Assembly: GCA_034509425.1 (NCBI GenBank)
Contig: JAVTVJ010000076.1
Location: 4,464,001-4,528,000 of the forward strand
Reading direction: 5' to 3'
DNA: 64,000 nt
DNA from: Eopsaltria australis
Lineage: Eukaryota; Chordata; Aves; Passeriformes; Petroicidae
The notes under the pieces were generated by a model, which did no database searches, had not been told where the DNA came from, and saw only the letters and a program-made list of their open reading frames with translations. Shown piece after piece: positions 25,501 through 38,200 of this stretch. The first letter of the stretch is position 1; the number at the start of each line of letters is the position of its first letter. The translations under genes were made by a program, and so were the position numbers.

Positions 25501-26530
25501 GCAGTGAACATCTCCATCTCCAGGTCTAGTCAGTGGGATGGATCTTACCTATTTCCAGGAGAAGAAATAAAAATAAAAATGTATTCTGTTTAGTGCAAGT
25601 GTGCATGAAATACTTTCAGTGGTAAACTCAAAACCCTGTGTGCCATCCTCCCACAGCCTGACCTAGCCATCCCTGCACTGGCAGTGGGACGATTTTTATG
25701 GAGCAGTTCCTAATTTCTGAGACAAGTTGTGGGGTGAGAGGAGAAAAACAGTTGGCCCTCCATCCTCACACAGAGCCCAAGGCAATCAAGGGTGTTCTGA
25801 GCTTGCAGTGCTGGTGTGCAGTGTCTGCGACACCCACCCCAACTGCAGCAGCAGATACCTTCCCAACACAGTACCAGATTTCCTCCTCCTTAAAGAAAAC
25901 AGACTCCTTGCTGTGCTGAATCTAGTCCCTTCTGCCCTTATTATTTCCAGATTGCTTTAATTTTAGGTACTTCTCCTATTTTGTCCTTACTTCCCAGTGT
26001 GTCACATTTCTTCATGTTTACTCTGCTTTGTAATTTTAGCCTGGTTTCCTAAGGAAATGATGCACAGTTCAAATGAAACAATCATGTTGTTTGTGGCTCC
26101 ATCTATGTCCCAGTCATCCTTCAACATCGAAAAAAACCACCCCAGAACACTGCTCTACCATAACTGCATCTGATGAAGGAGAAAATATTTCCAAGGCTTT
26201 TCAGCAGACGGGGTCCTTGTGCTGCCAGAGGAGGGTGTGGTACCCTTCCCTGTCTCTCCCTGCTTCCCTGGCAAAGTGCTGCTCAGCTGCTGCTGCTGCA
26301 GGAGGAGAAAGCAGAAGCAAGACCTTGTTCCTGGGTCTGAATCAACCCTTTTCTCCTGCCAGCATCAGCTGCATGAAGTCTGTGGTAAGGACCTTAGGTG
26401 CATCCCCGTTGCTTGGGGGCAACTCCGGTGGATTGGGATCATGGCACCTCAGCATCCCCATCCCACTGACCTTGGAGGTGCAGTCAGAAACCAAAAGGCT
26501 CATGTCCTTGTAGCCAGTCCACAGGGGGAA

Positions 26531-26581
26531 GGCAAAGCAAGGCAAGGCAAGGCAGGGCAATGCAAGGCGAGGCAAAGCAAG
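26531..26581. repeat. (GGCAA)n minisatellite
   Basis: About ten units of the pentamer ggcaa/ agcaa with point changes (gggcaa, tgcaa, ggcga) occupy about 50 bp. Its pentamer period produces open frames on both strands here. Confidence 0.9.
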
Positions 26582-29350
26582 TGCTTGAGTGCTTGCAGGG
26601 CCAGAGTTCAGCAGCCGCTGTTTTCCTGGGGGTGACGGGTGGGTGGAGGAGCAGAAAGGAACAAACAAGGCTTCCAGATGAGTTCATCCCCTCTCAAATC
26701 GCACTCATTGAAACACATCTGTGTTTTCAGGGCTGTGTGCAGCAAAAACTGCCTTAGTCAGCTCTTGTTTTCAGTTTTGTGTGTTGGCCATTTGTGTGGT
26801 TCTTTTTTTTTGCCTCTTCAAATCAGATCCTCTGGTGTATAAGGGCTCAGTTCAGCCAGAGCTTTATCGAGAAAGCTGCCCCCAACACTTCCTTATCTCA
26901 TAAACAAGAAAGAAATTACTTAATACTACAGTACAAAACCAGTTTTGTTGAAGTGAAGCAGTGGCAGCCTCAAAGAGACACTTTGCATGCACAGGTCTGC
27001 AGTGTCAATCAAGGGGCTGCAGACTGCTGACAGCACAATGGTGTTTTCTAAACCAGGTAAATTATATTTTGCTTTGAAATGGCACACAGCAGTAATTACT
27101 GTATTTGGGTAGTACCACAGGACACACAACTAGCATTTGGCAGGCAGATGATTAAATCACCAAGGTGTAATTGAAGGGTTTGATTGCATTCCACCTCCAG
27201 CCATCAGCATCTGCAGCATTTGTGTTGTCAGCTGGTTTGTAGGCTGGCACATCCCTGTGGTCCAGAAGACCAGGGTGATGATGCCCACAGGTCACTGCAG
27301 GCCTGGCTGTAGAAATCTGCACCTTGCCAGCCTGGAGATGCCTGAGCTGATGGACACCTCATTGCCTACCTGCCACAGATACAGGTTTTAGGGAAAGACT
27401 CATCATAGGAGATTCTGATCTTAAGGGCATGACTGTAAGTGCATGTAGAAGAATCCCAAGTTTTTCTTACAAACCCTATGATTTCTGACTTGTCAAGGAA
27501 AGCTCCAAAATATCCTTCACTGTAGAATCTCAAAGAACCAAGAACAAATACAGAATAGACATTTTCCACATTAAGTTCATGTATTTTTACCTCCCGAGCT
27601 TTCAGCTGACCATATGCATTTTTTAAATATCTCACTTGCAATAAGAATGTTGATGTTTTTCCAGGGACTGCCGATGCAATGCTGCATAATTAACAGCACC
27701 AGCCCAGCACTGGCTCTGCTAAACTGAAACTATCAACTTCATTCAGGTTGGTTACCAAAGTTTTCTAGGTACCAAATTCCTGCAGCAACCAATTGTTCCT
27801 GTGATTTCTCTGCACCATCAGGGAAATTCGATGTCCTTGGTGGTGGCTCTCAGGGCAAGCTGGTGTCCTGGAGGTGCTGCTCATGGCAGCAACCAGGGAA
27901 AGGAGAACTCCTTCAGCAGAGCAGCAGCTGCAGAGCACAAAGCAGGAGCATTGCCCCGCAGACGTTCATTAACATCCAAAAAACAAATATTGACTCAGTC
28001 GTGGTTGTGAGCTTTTCTTTTTACCTTCCCCAGACATCCCAGCTGTACAGCAGAGCATGTGTGAATACTTGAGGAAAATTATCTCTGGCCTCAACTGGCC
28101 CCCTGGATAAGATGTATTCTGGTGTTGCTCAATGTTGGAAAGCTTGCACTGCCACCCAGCAAAGGAACTGAAGCAGCAGGGTGTGTGGGGCAGAAGTGGC
28201 TGCTCAGAGTGAGCACAGGCGTCTGGGCTCCCCACCCTGCCACTGGGCTGCCCAAGGACTGTCCCTTTGGGTGAAGCCATCTGTGATGAGAAACAGCCCT
28301 GATCTGTACTCACTAAACACCATGTTGGTTGCACCTGCAGGACAGAACATATGGTGACCACTGAGCAAACTGCAGAACATCATTGCAGCTACGTGGGGGA
28401 AAAAAGGTGACAAAATAGTAAAAAACTTTTCCACATCACCTGTGTTTGAGAACTCCATACTGTGCCCAGTAACTGAGAGTGAATTCAAGAAATACAAAGC
28501 AATTATAAATTATTTATCCCAGTCACCAGTGTTTTTATAGCACAAGGCAACTTTCTATTTCGCTACCAGCCTATTACCTAAATCTAGAAATAATAGTGCA
28601 TCTCATTAGGGACTCCAGATTTTAAAAATCCGTACTCTGGGAGTGTGACCTTCATACTCAACTCATTTAAAAATGCATATTAAAAGATACACCACACTAG
28701 CACACTGCTGGAGAGACTTTTCCCCAAAGGGAAAGCCTTTCAGCATTCACAGGTCTTCCAGCATGCCCTGAGAGCTCTCCAGTGAGGCTGTACAATAAAA
28801 TCATAAAAAGCAGGACTGGAACAAACCTTGGGAGTTTGGCTACTGCACTGCCTTACTAATGAGTGGGATTATCTCCCAAGTCATCCCTGACAGGAGTGCG
28901 CCCAACCTGTTCACAAAGCCTCTAAGGATGGAAAACCTTTTACCAGGATTATCTTCATTGTTAGAAATGCCTAAACGGAAACTTCTGTGTACCTCATCTG
29001 GTCACTGTGTGTCCTGTCTTTGGAGGATGTGAAAAAGGCTTTGTTACATCCCTCAATGCAGTGTGAGGCTGTGATCCCTCCGGATTTCTCTTCTATAGAT
29101 TAAATAAATTTAGCAGTAGCATTTTTGGGATGATCTTGAGGGACACTCTCATGCAGAGACATAAGGGATAAAGAAGCCCATTTCCAACAAGCTCATTTAA
29201 AAGAAAAAATAAAAAATCTTCTGTAGAGGAGAAAAAAAGCCCATTTTTGGCCACTCAGAAGAAATGTTACATTCAGGAGCTTTTAATCACTCTTCTTGTT
29301 AATTGTTTATATATATTCTGCATGAACAAGGACAAACACAATGGGAGCTT

Positions 29351-29378
29351 CAAAAAGAAAAAAGAAGAAAAAAAAAAG
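29351..29378. repeat. A/G-rich simple sequence
   Basis: Uninterrupted purine run of A with single G residues. No element body adjoins it. Confidence 0.7.
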
Positions 29379-29500
29379 CAGTCGTTTGTTACCTTGTTAC
29401 CTTTCATAGAGGAGCTATGAAGCTAAGTGAGTTAAATCCAATGAGAATATAATACCAGGAGACTTGAAAAATCCCTTGAGAACAATATGGACATCATGTA

Positions 29501-29648
29501 ATCACAGAATGACAGGATAGTTTAGCTTGGGAGGTAATTTTGAGGGTCATCTGGTCCAACCCCCTGCCATGGGCAGGGACACCTTCCACCGCACCGGGTT
29601 GCTCAGAACCTCATCCAACCTGGCCTTGAACACTTCCAGGGATGGGGA
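29501..29648 (-). mobile_element. CR1 LINE 3' fragment
   Basis: The + strand reads atcacagaatgacaggatag and then 'gggtcatctggtccaacccc', 'ctgccatgggcagggacacc', 'gggttgctcagaacctcatccaacctggccttgaacacttccagggatgggg'. These are the successive signatures of a reverse-complement CR1 tail. It is about 150 bp, 5'-truncated and moderately diverged. Confidence 0.93.
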
Positions 29649-30400
29649 AATGACAAAACTGACTTGGCTGACTGACAAGTGAATACTAACAGCTATCAGC
29701 AATGGAGTGCCCTGAGGGGCAACCTGGGTACAGACTTGGTGCAGCAAGGGCTGGAGGACAATATAATGTTGAGAGAAAGGGGGAGGTCTCTACAGCAGGG
29801 ACTTTAGTATTAGCAGCAGTAAGAGGTGTCTGGTGGGATGCTTTTGAGACAGGATTGAGAAACTCAGGAAGAAAATAAGGGAAGATCAATTGAAAGAAAG
29901 CAAAGCAGCTGATGCTTTGTTATCCTAAGGTACAAGGGATTATACAGCCCCCAGACACACAGCACATTATCCTGGCTCTCAGTAAGAGGGACTTTCCTGG
30001 AAAGAGATGGATGGAAACATCACTGACCTCTGTCCAAAAATGAAATTAATACCACATAAGGAGGAAAATTGAGATAACTTGACTATGGGTGTGCAGATGT
30101 GGGTCTCAGTTGCAATATTGACCTGGCAGCAGCTCCATTCACTGAGTCAGTGAACTTCCCTTGACTCTGGTGGGTGTTTTCCAGAGCTAAGGGCAGCTGG
30201 CATTGACAGAGGCTGTTAAGCCCCTGGGGGGTTGGCCCTGCCAACTCTCTCCCAAGTGCATCTTATGTCTGACATGTTTCGACACCCAGCATCCTGACCC
30301 CAGGATGGAAAGGACCCCATTTACTGCACCTGGGGGGCCCCTCTCAGCTGTGCTCCTCTGGCAGCTCAGAGGCTCCAGGCCTGATCTGCCAAATGCTTGT

Positions 30401-30450
30401 CTTGGGATGCCATGCTGGACTTGGGATGCCAAACTCAGGATGCCATGCAG
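30401..30450. repeat. imperfect 20-bp tandem repeat
   Basis: Two and a half copies of a unit resembling cttgggatgccatgctgga lie head to tail with small changes. It is a local duplication. Confidence 0.6.
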
Positions 30451-31602
30451 GTCTGCATATTTGGAGAAGGGTGTGAGTCCTGAGCAGGACCAGAGGGTGG
30501 GTTGGCTGCTCTCCTACATGCACTGTGAATGAAACAATGGCAGAGTCTGCCACAGCGCCCACGCCAGCCTCCTTGGAGACACAGTTTGGGCCAGAAGTCC
30601 TCGGCGCAGCCTGCAAACCCTGCCTGGAGCAGACAAAACCGCGAGCAGACTGTTTGTGGATCAGTGCCCTCCTTCCCACACAGACATATGCTGGAGGAAA
30701 AAAACAAGCTTACCTCTCTCCAAGTCCTTGTACAGGCTCTGTCTCTCTTGCCATTGAACTGTCATATCAAAGCCAAGATCTTAAAGGTGATCACTGCTGT
30801 CCCCTCCACAGGATGGCTTTACTCCAATGCAGAACAGATGTATTTTGCAAAGGGGTGTTGGTTGAGTGCTACTGAGATGAGGAACAGGGTGAATGGAAAA
30901 AGCAAGAGGTGTGCTTGAAGGTGAATTATACAGATAGAAGGAGATTCTAGAGAGAAAACATGCAGAAAGAAGGAAAAAGACTCAAAGAGAGCTCACAGCA
31001 GCTGACAGAGCCCTGCAAGGGGGACTTCTCTGCATAGACAGAGCAAGCACATCTCCATGACCTCACCCACTTCTTCAGGGATTCAAACTCCCATGACTTG
31101 GAAGGAGCAAAATACCTTCATTGGTTGAATTTTTTTCTGTATTGTGTAACAGCTGGGTATACTACAAGTTAGGGAGCGAGATTATTACTGCCCTGTAGTT
31201 CCTTCCAGTCAACACTTCTGTCTCCCAAAAGGAAATAACAATAAAAAAATCTGTATAATATGTTGTCTTTGATCCTGACTTCATTCCAACCTCCACAGAA
31301 CTGGAGTGGAGTGTGAACACAAGGCAGGAAGGAATGCAGAGGTAAAAAGAAACGGGCCCATTGCTGGCCCTTTCCCAGGTCAGGGATCTTGCAACTGGTG
31401 ACTTACATTTGACAGACCTTTCTGACATGCAGCAGGCAGTGGCCTTGCCCAGCATTAGGCAACATTTGGGGACTCACACAGTACCTATGCCAAGTCAAGC
31501 ACTGTCTTTAATTCCTTTATGAGTAGCATCATCCCTGGATAAGAGCAAGAAGCGAAGCACAGAGGGGCTAAACATCACTGTAAGGGACTGAATTTAGCTC
31601 AC

Positions 31603-31725
31603 AGTTAAGCACTTTAGTCCAAATTTCACACTTTCCCCATCACTATCCTTCTTCTCCTGGATTTCTTGCAGAAGTGCTTCAAATTCTCTCCAAGTTCTAG
31701 TCCAGCCCCACAAGTGAAGAAAACC
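31603..31725 (-). other. candidate 123-bp phase-0 exon
   Basis: Seen on the minus strand: acceptor ACCATTTCTCCAG, then 123 bases (41 codons) open in one frame and starting on a codon boundary, then GTGAGC. The peptide begins GFLHLWGWTRTWREFEALLQ and continues into a lysine/glutamate/aspartate-rich helix-like stretch ending KCLT. A length divisible by three with matching phases is what a cassette exon shows. I do not recognise the protein, and the frame also continues open upstream of the acceptor, which weakens the case. Confidence 0.22.
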
Positions 31726-32448
31726 CTGGAGAAATGGTAACTGAGTCACTCTCCCAGCCAGCCTGACCTCAGTCCTTCTCCTGGCCAGCTCATCTGCTTC
31801 TGGAGGGGCTGCCAGCTGGTGAGCACCCGGCTCCCTCACACGAGCTGGCACTGCCCAAGGGTGAACCAGCCAGCTGAGGAGCTCACAGCAAGGATAAACA
31901 GCTCTGGGGCTGGAGAAAATTAAATAGCTGGATATTAATGGGAAAGGAATTGCAGGAGAAAAGTCTTGCAGCTCTGCTGTACATCTGCTAAGCCTCAGAC
32001 GTGCTGCAGAGATTGCTGCAAATGCTGGGTGACAATACTGTTACTGCAGATGAGAAAGACCAGATAAAATAGAAGAGGGTAGAGCAGAAAAAATCTACTC
32101 CATCACTGGTTTATGTCTGAATGGTGTGAGACCATTGAAACATACCAAAAAAAGGGGAGGGAAAAAGGCTCTCTTGTAGGGAGGAGTGGGGCACAAAGGT
32201 GGGGGCAGAGTGGGGTCAATCCCCAGTCCTGCAACTCTGACACCAGCAGCCCATTTTTGGTAGGGGCTTTTTCACTTCTTTTAGGTACAGCAATCTCAGC
32301 ATTTGTCTCTGTGATGGTACAAGTGTGTTGGGTGACAGGGGAGATCTGGTTTTAATGGGAAACACCACACCACTGAATCATCTGTGCTTTTCACACATGT
32401 AGGTGCATCTGCTCCAGTGTCCATCCAGCCCAGGAGAAGCAGATGGAA

Positions 32449-32471
32449 GGGGGGGAAGGGGAGAAAAGGGG
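32449..32471 (+). other. G-quadruplex-like G tracts
   Basis: Seven Gs, AA, four Gs, AGAAAA, four Gs: four G3+ tracts can be drawn with loops of 1, 2 and 6-7 bases, fitting the classic quadruplex pattern. No gene start is recognised nearby. Confidence 0.5.
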
Positions 32472-35099
32472 CTGAATTTTCAATCTCAGGAGCAGATTTG
32501 TCTGGGCTGTGCAGTGGCATCCTGACATAATGTGTTTCTACATCCTCCCCCTTGCTATAATTAATTTTTAATCATTCAAGCAAGTTCCCACATATCCTGT
32601 AAATCTCTTTTCACAAATTTTGCTTTTAATGAAACCCTCACTTGCTTTCAAAAGAAAGTTGGTTTAGGGTGTGTCAGAGTTTGTTCATAATGCGTTTTGT
32701 TCACAGTAAACAGCATTTCCTTTTATTCCCATCCAGGGATGGTATTCAGACATCTGCACTCTACAGAAAATAGTGACTCTGGATTTACTGCTGAGTTGCA
32801 GTGAAGTCACTAAGTTTGCTTTTATCCCAGTGGTGCAGGTTTTAGCCCTTGAAATGCATTAACTCCTTCTCATTCTGAATTTTATCCTCCCTCCAGTCTC
32901 CTTCTTAGTCTAAGTACACTGAGAACTGTATCTAATAAATGATTTTATTTAAAGAGCTCTCATGCAAAAGCACCAGCACCTTTTTACCTCTTTCTGGATG
33001 GCATCTGCCCTACATTAACAGGGGCAATGCTTGCTGCCCTATCCTCCGTGGTGGCTGTGCCCTGCACCCTGGAGACTCACCACCTGCCTCAAATCAATCC
33101 ATCTATCCCCATCTCAGCTTTGCGGCAGAAACCCACAAAAAATATTTTTCTTCTTGTTACTTCTTGGCGTGGGCTTTTGTATTTATTACAGGCCAGGATA
33201 GTGGAGTGAAGCACTGCAAAATCTGAGTCCCAAATTCTTTGTTCCAAAAATTAACCACATCAAAAGCTCTGGAGGCAGAGACAGTCTCTTGGCTGATACT
33301 TTTCCTTGAACAACAGCAGAAGATTTAATTAGTATTAAAGATGAACTTTGCTGCAAAGCTAAACCAGAACTCCCCGGTTCCATATTTTTCTGGAGCTCAG
33401 GCCTTGCTTTTATTTTAATTTAGGAAAAAGTATAAACCCACATTTCCCACCCATGATCACATTTCACATGGGCTGTATACTAACTGTGAAATACTAAATT
33501 CTCTGTGTTATTTTTTCTGTGCAAGGTTTGTACCCACTTTTGCTGGTATCTTGGACTTTTCTTAGAACACCTTGCTGGAGAGCTTTAATCCCCCAAATCA
33601 GGTTTTATGTGGCCCCTTCCTAACCTAGGGAGACTGAAGTGCCCATGACTCTTCCTCACATAGACAGTTAAACTGGTGCAAAGTTGACTCTGAGCAACCT
33701 CAGCCTGATGGGGTTCAGCAAAGGGATGATGAGGGTGATTCTGGTGTTAGTCATGCACCCAAGTGCTCCTCTTCTGCAAATCTCAACGTGTCCCACAGAG
33801 GCAGATAAGCACAGTTATCTCCAGCACACTGAGGGGGGGAAATTAAGGGAGAAAGGCCAAGGGTCATACTTTCCCAAGGGCTTCAGTCCCCCAGGTGGTT
33901 TTACCTCTGTTGAGGTGAGCTCCCCTAACGCCACACCTGCTCCCCTACAAGCAGAAAGAGCTTGGTTCTGGAGAAGCACCTCTACCCCCATCTGAAGAAG
34001 AACCAGCCAAATTCCTCTTGCTGTAACTGCCAAACTGAAGGGAACTGCCTGGGGATGACTCGCTCCAGGTTTATGGGGAAGACTTCTTTCTCTCAGTTCC
34101 CGTCCTGGCTGCCCAATGCCAAAGGAAATGCTTAGGTGTGGAGCCACCTCAGCAGTGCCTCCCTGCTGGCTGACAGCAACCTCCTCGCTCCAGGAGAGCA
34201 CTCCCAGGGTGCAGATTCACAGCTGGTGGCTCCATATCCCCTGTAATTGCCCTGTGCAGCATGTCTGGCCCCCCAGTCCAGCAGACAAGCTACCCCAGCC
34301 TTTGAGAAGGAGGGTGGAGGGTGTCTCACTCCAACAACAGAAACTCTTTCTGAAATGGGATGCAAAATCCTACTTCTCTGTAGTGATTTTAAAAATCTTT
34401 AAAGTACTTTGGAATGATTTACTGTGGGCTTTCCGCCAGTGCAAGCCACCCAGATGAGGTTTCAGTGGAAAGGGAGAGGGTTTCTCAGAGGGGCAATGGC
34501 CATCTGGCTACCAACCAACAGCAAAGTGAAGAGCAAAACCCACCATTGCCCCACCCCCCCTCTAAACCATGCTGTCCACAAGTCATGGACCACATTTCTT
34601 CTCCTCATGCTCAGAAAGCTGTGCCAGTGAAGCCTCACAACTTCTGACTTGGGTTGCTGGTGGAGCCTGGAGTTGCAGTGGGGAGATGAATTACTGTTTT
34701 ATCTGTCTGGAGCAAACGAAGAGAAACACAAACACAGAGGGATTCGATCAGACACCTTTAAAGGCACAGGAGGTGCTTCATCCCTTGCCTGGGCTACAGA
34801 ACAGAGGGACACTGGTCACTGCATTTCTCATTGGTATTTCTCATATTCAAATTTATGTATTACCCAGCACCCACACCGATCCATACAGATCTGAGCTTGC
34901 CCAAGAGCTGACTGGATTCCAGATAATTCCTGGCTCCATGTCCTTCTGTCCTTTCTTTATTGCTCCTCAACTCCAGCATTAGTCTCTTCAGTCTCAGCCA
35001 CTACCATTTATCTTTCCCTATCATCTTTTCTCCCCCTCTCTCAGACAACCAAGTGGAGCTCGAGTGCTGGAAATAAAGCTTATTACCTTCCTCCTACAG

Positions 35100-35207
35100 A
35101 CAGCAGAAGGTATTTCTACGTTTGGAAATGTGCAGAGTGGTTCTGAGGTGGAAGAAGAGACACAAATATGTGAAAGACCCGCAGAGACTGTTCCTGCAAG
35201 CAGAAGC
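35100..35207 (+). other. candidate 108-bp phase-0 exon
   Basis: Seen: acceptor TTACCTTCCTCCTACAG immediately before 35100 and donor AGAAGC|GTAGGT at 35208. The 108 bases are 36 codons, open and on codon boundaries at both ends. The peptide starts TAEGISTFGNVQSGSEVEEE and continues TQICERPAETVPASRS; it is acidic and low in hydrophobic residues, like a linker in a real protein. The acceptor is strong and the donor acceptable. The protein is not recognised and no partner exon is identifiable nearby, so a pseudo-exon remains quite possible. Confidence 0.3.
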
Positions 35208-38200
35208 GTAGGTTGCTTGAATTTTTATGTACCATTGCTCACATGCTAATCTTCTCCAGGAGTTTGTGATATCCCCCTTTGCTCTGCAGTTCTCAGCTTA
35301 TCTGTAATGCCATGTTTCTATACATTTCTTTGGTCTCTGCTCCCTGCTCTGCATAAATTGGTGTTCATTTTATTACCCTCCTCTGCTACGGGACTTCCAG
35401 CCTGGTCTTTCCCACTGCTAGCAGGGGCATGCAGAAGAGATGAAAACATCAAGGAGCAATGTGAGCTGCACACCAGGGTTTAGAGGAAGAACCAGAACTG
35501 TCTAGGCCTGTTGTCCCCTCCCATAGGGCTGCTTGTGCCCTACCCAGTATCTCATATCCTGGGCTTCAAAATGGTATTTTCTGCCTCTTTCCCTAAAAGA
35601 GGACCTTTAATAGGGCCTGCATGGCTGCATTCCCACTGGAGACAGCCTCAGCTCTCACCTGCAAATGAGCTACCCAAATCCACTTGCTCTGGGAAAAGTG
35701 TCTGTCTCAGGGCTGTTTTCCTCAGCATGATGAAATAAGTTACCTCGTGTGTGTGTGAGCTGCAGACAGAAGGCAATCTGCTGAGCCCATCCTGCCTGGA
35801 TGTCAGAGGTGCTGAACTCCTTGCTCAAGGGGCAAGCTCCTTGACCCATGCTTTTTCTTCTCCCTCAGCCCTGTTCTGGCAGTGGTCCAACACTTTGGAC
35901 CTCTGTAATCTGTCCACACTTTGCCATTTTTCCACCCCACACCCAGACTCTGGGCTCAGAAACAGGGCATAGCTGTTTCCTTGAGCTTTTCTCTGTTCCA
36001 AGACCTCCCACATCCTTTTCCTCTAATACAGCCCATAGAAAGAATTACAATATGGTCACAGCTCTGCGCTCCTCGCCAGAAATTTTTGCCAAAAATGACA
36101 AAAAACCCAACCAAACCACAATATTTGATAAGTCTAATTTATTCAAAACCCTGAGAAGCTTGACTGAAATATTTCCACTATCTCTTCCAGCATACTTCTG
36201 GAAGCCTCTTCCTCTTCTCTCACTTGGACTGTGTTGCTTGCCATGAGTAAGGAAACAGAGATGCTGCTGCTGTCCCATGGCATGGGCAGTCCAGCACAGC
36301 CCCCCGGGTGTGTGCTCCTGTCCTCCTCAAACTGGGAGGACACCATAATCCCAACTCTGATGATTCTTCCACTGGGGCTTGCTTGGGAATTTTAAAGCTG
36401 CCAGCTGATGACTTGAGGGTTCTGATCTCCATGAAGTTGGAAGGGAACTGGGAAGAGATCCCCAGAAGGGACCTTGGACGCTGTTCAGCTCCAGCATGAG
36501 TCACTGCTGTTAGAGTACAGCCAAGGCTTTGCATCTGAAACAGCAGCAGGTCATGTTTGCAATCAGTTGTAAAAGCAGCTCTGTAGATTTAGTCTGCCTT
36601 GTGCTGGAGACAGTTCTGTTCCACTGGCAGCTCCTGTCAGCTGCTTTCAGAGCCCTGCTTTTTGCATGCATAAGATCAATCTCTCAGACAGTTCTGCAAG
36701 TAAGAGAGTTTTGTGGCCCTGGGAGGGAATGGGGCTTACTTGTCCCTCTCCTCTTAGTTGGCCCCACATAGTCTGGGGGACCTGATATGCCTGTATGGTA
36801 CCACACTGATGCTGGCATTTAGACCTTTAAAAAGTGATCAGCCATAAGGGAACTCCAGCTAAGCCTCAGCAAAATGCAAGGATGAATTCTGAGACACCTG
36901 TAACTGGTCCCTATGGCTGCATGCTCACTGGTGAACTGAAACGGCCCCAGAGCTCTGCCCCAGTGCTGGCACAGCACAGGCACAGCCTGCCAGGTGACTG
37001 GTTTGATCACTTTGATCAAAGAGAGCCTTTTAAACAGAACAGAGACCCCTCTTTGCATGTGGGTCCCATTGAACTATCCCAGCCAGCTCCACCATCACCA
37101 TCCACTGCAGAAAATCACTGTTGTGGTAAAGCCTTGGGCACCTGGCTCTCTGGACACAACTGCAAAGGCAGGGGGACGTTCCTCTAGACCCCTACAAGCA
37201 AGAGGAATCAAGCCACCACTAAGTGGGGGCATTCTCCAGAGATGCTCAGGCATCTGTGTCCAATCAGCAGCAGCTCCCCCTGAGATGCAGATCAGGAGGA
37301 TTGGTTTTAGAAGACCTCTCTGGTAATGGGGTCTTTAAAACCTCGTCCCTTGTGCTCGGTGTGAATCAAATTTCCAACAGCTTTATAAATACCTCACCAA
37401 CGGGAGGCCTTCAGAGTAAGCATATTGCAGTTTCCTGACATTTTCGTTTCTCTATCTTGACATTTCTGAAGGGCATAAGAGGCCTAAAAAAAGAAACAGC
37501 TGCTCTCAGGGAACCATGTGTTTTCAATTCCATCCTGCACTGGTGTAATAGATGGTCTTATTATAAATATGCAGCAGTTTTCCAGATGAGCCTCTCCCTC
37601 CCGCTTAAGATGGCCTGGTACAACAGTATGGAGTGGGGATGGCTGGGAAGGAGAAGGATCACAGGCAGAAAAAGTCCTGGGAACTTTCAGGCACACATTT
37701 AGAAGGTGCTGATGTACTACATTAATATTCAAGTTACCAGCCCAGGCCCTGATGCTGCAAATACTTAAAGAAAACCCACTTGACTCAGGCAAGTTGCACA
37801 GCAATGCTTGGCACAAGTTTCCAGCCTCCGTATACCATTTCCCCCACTCCTCCATCCCTCCTGCAGCTTTTCTGAGGCACTCTCCTGATTTCTTAAAGTC
37901 TCTCTGTCGATGATCATTTCTGTGCAGAGCAGCATGTGGGCTGAGCAATTGCTCTCAGCAACTGTTATTTATCAGGTGATTTTCATATGGTTCCCTCTGC
38001 AAGGGACTGAGGCTTTTGCAAGACTTTGTTCTTCTTTTAAGCATCCAAGCAGTCCCTAACAGAATTAATATAATATAATAAAATGTAATATAATACAGTA
38101 AAACGCCCTCATTGGTTAGAATAGCTGTAGTCTATAGACCAGTGCAGCTGTAGCAAGATGCAAAGTTGTTCTGGCATTTCAGAGGTTACTGGGTTCCTGC

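Larger units (their letters stand above)
25501..29500. other. non-coding, no gene recognised
   Basis: Ordinary sequence with a GGCAA minisatellite at 26531 and two small splice-bracketed frames (26363-26384 and 27003-27056), described among the findings. An A/G-rich low-complexity run lies at 29351-29378. No gene or RNA gene is recognised. Confidence 0.6.
29649..35099. other. non-coding with two candidate exons nearby
   Basis: Five kilobases of plain sequence. It contains a short tandem repeat (30401-30450), a candidate minus-strand exon (31603-31725) and a G-rich quadruplex-like run (32449-32471). Other open frames of up to 137 codons show no recognisable domain. Confidence 0.55.
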
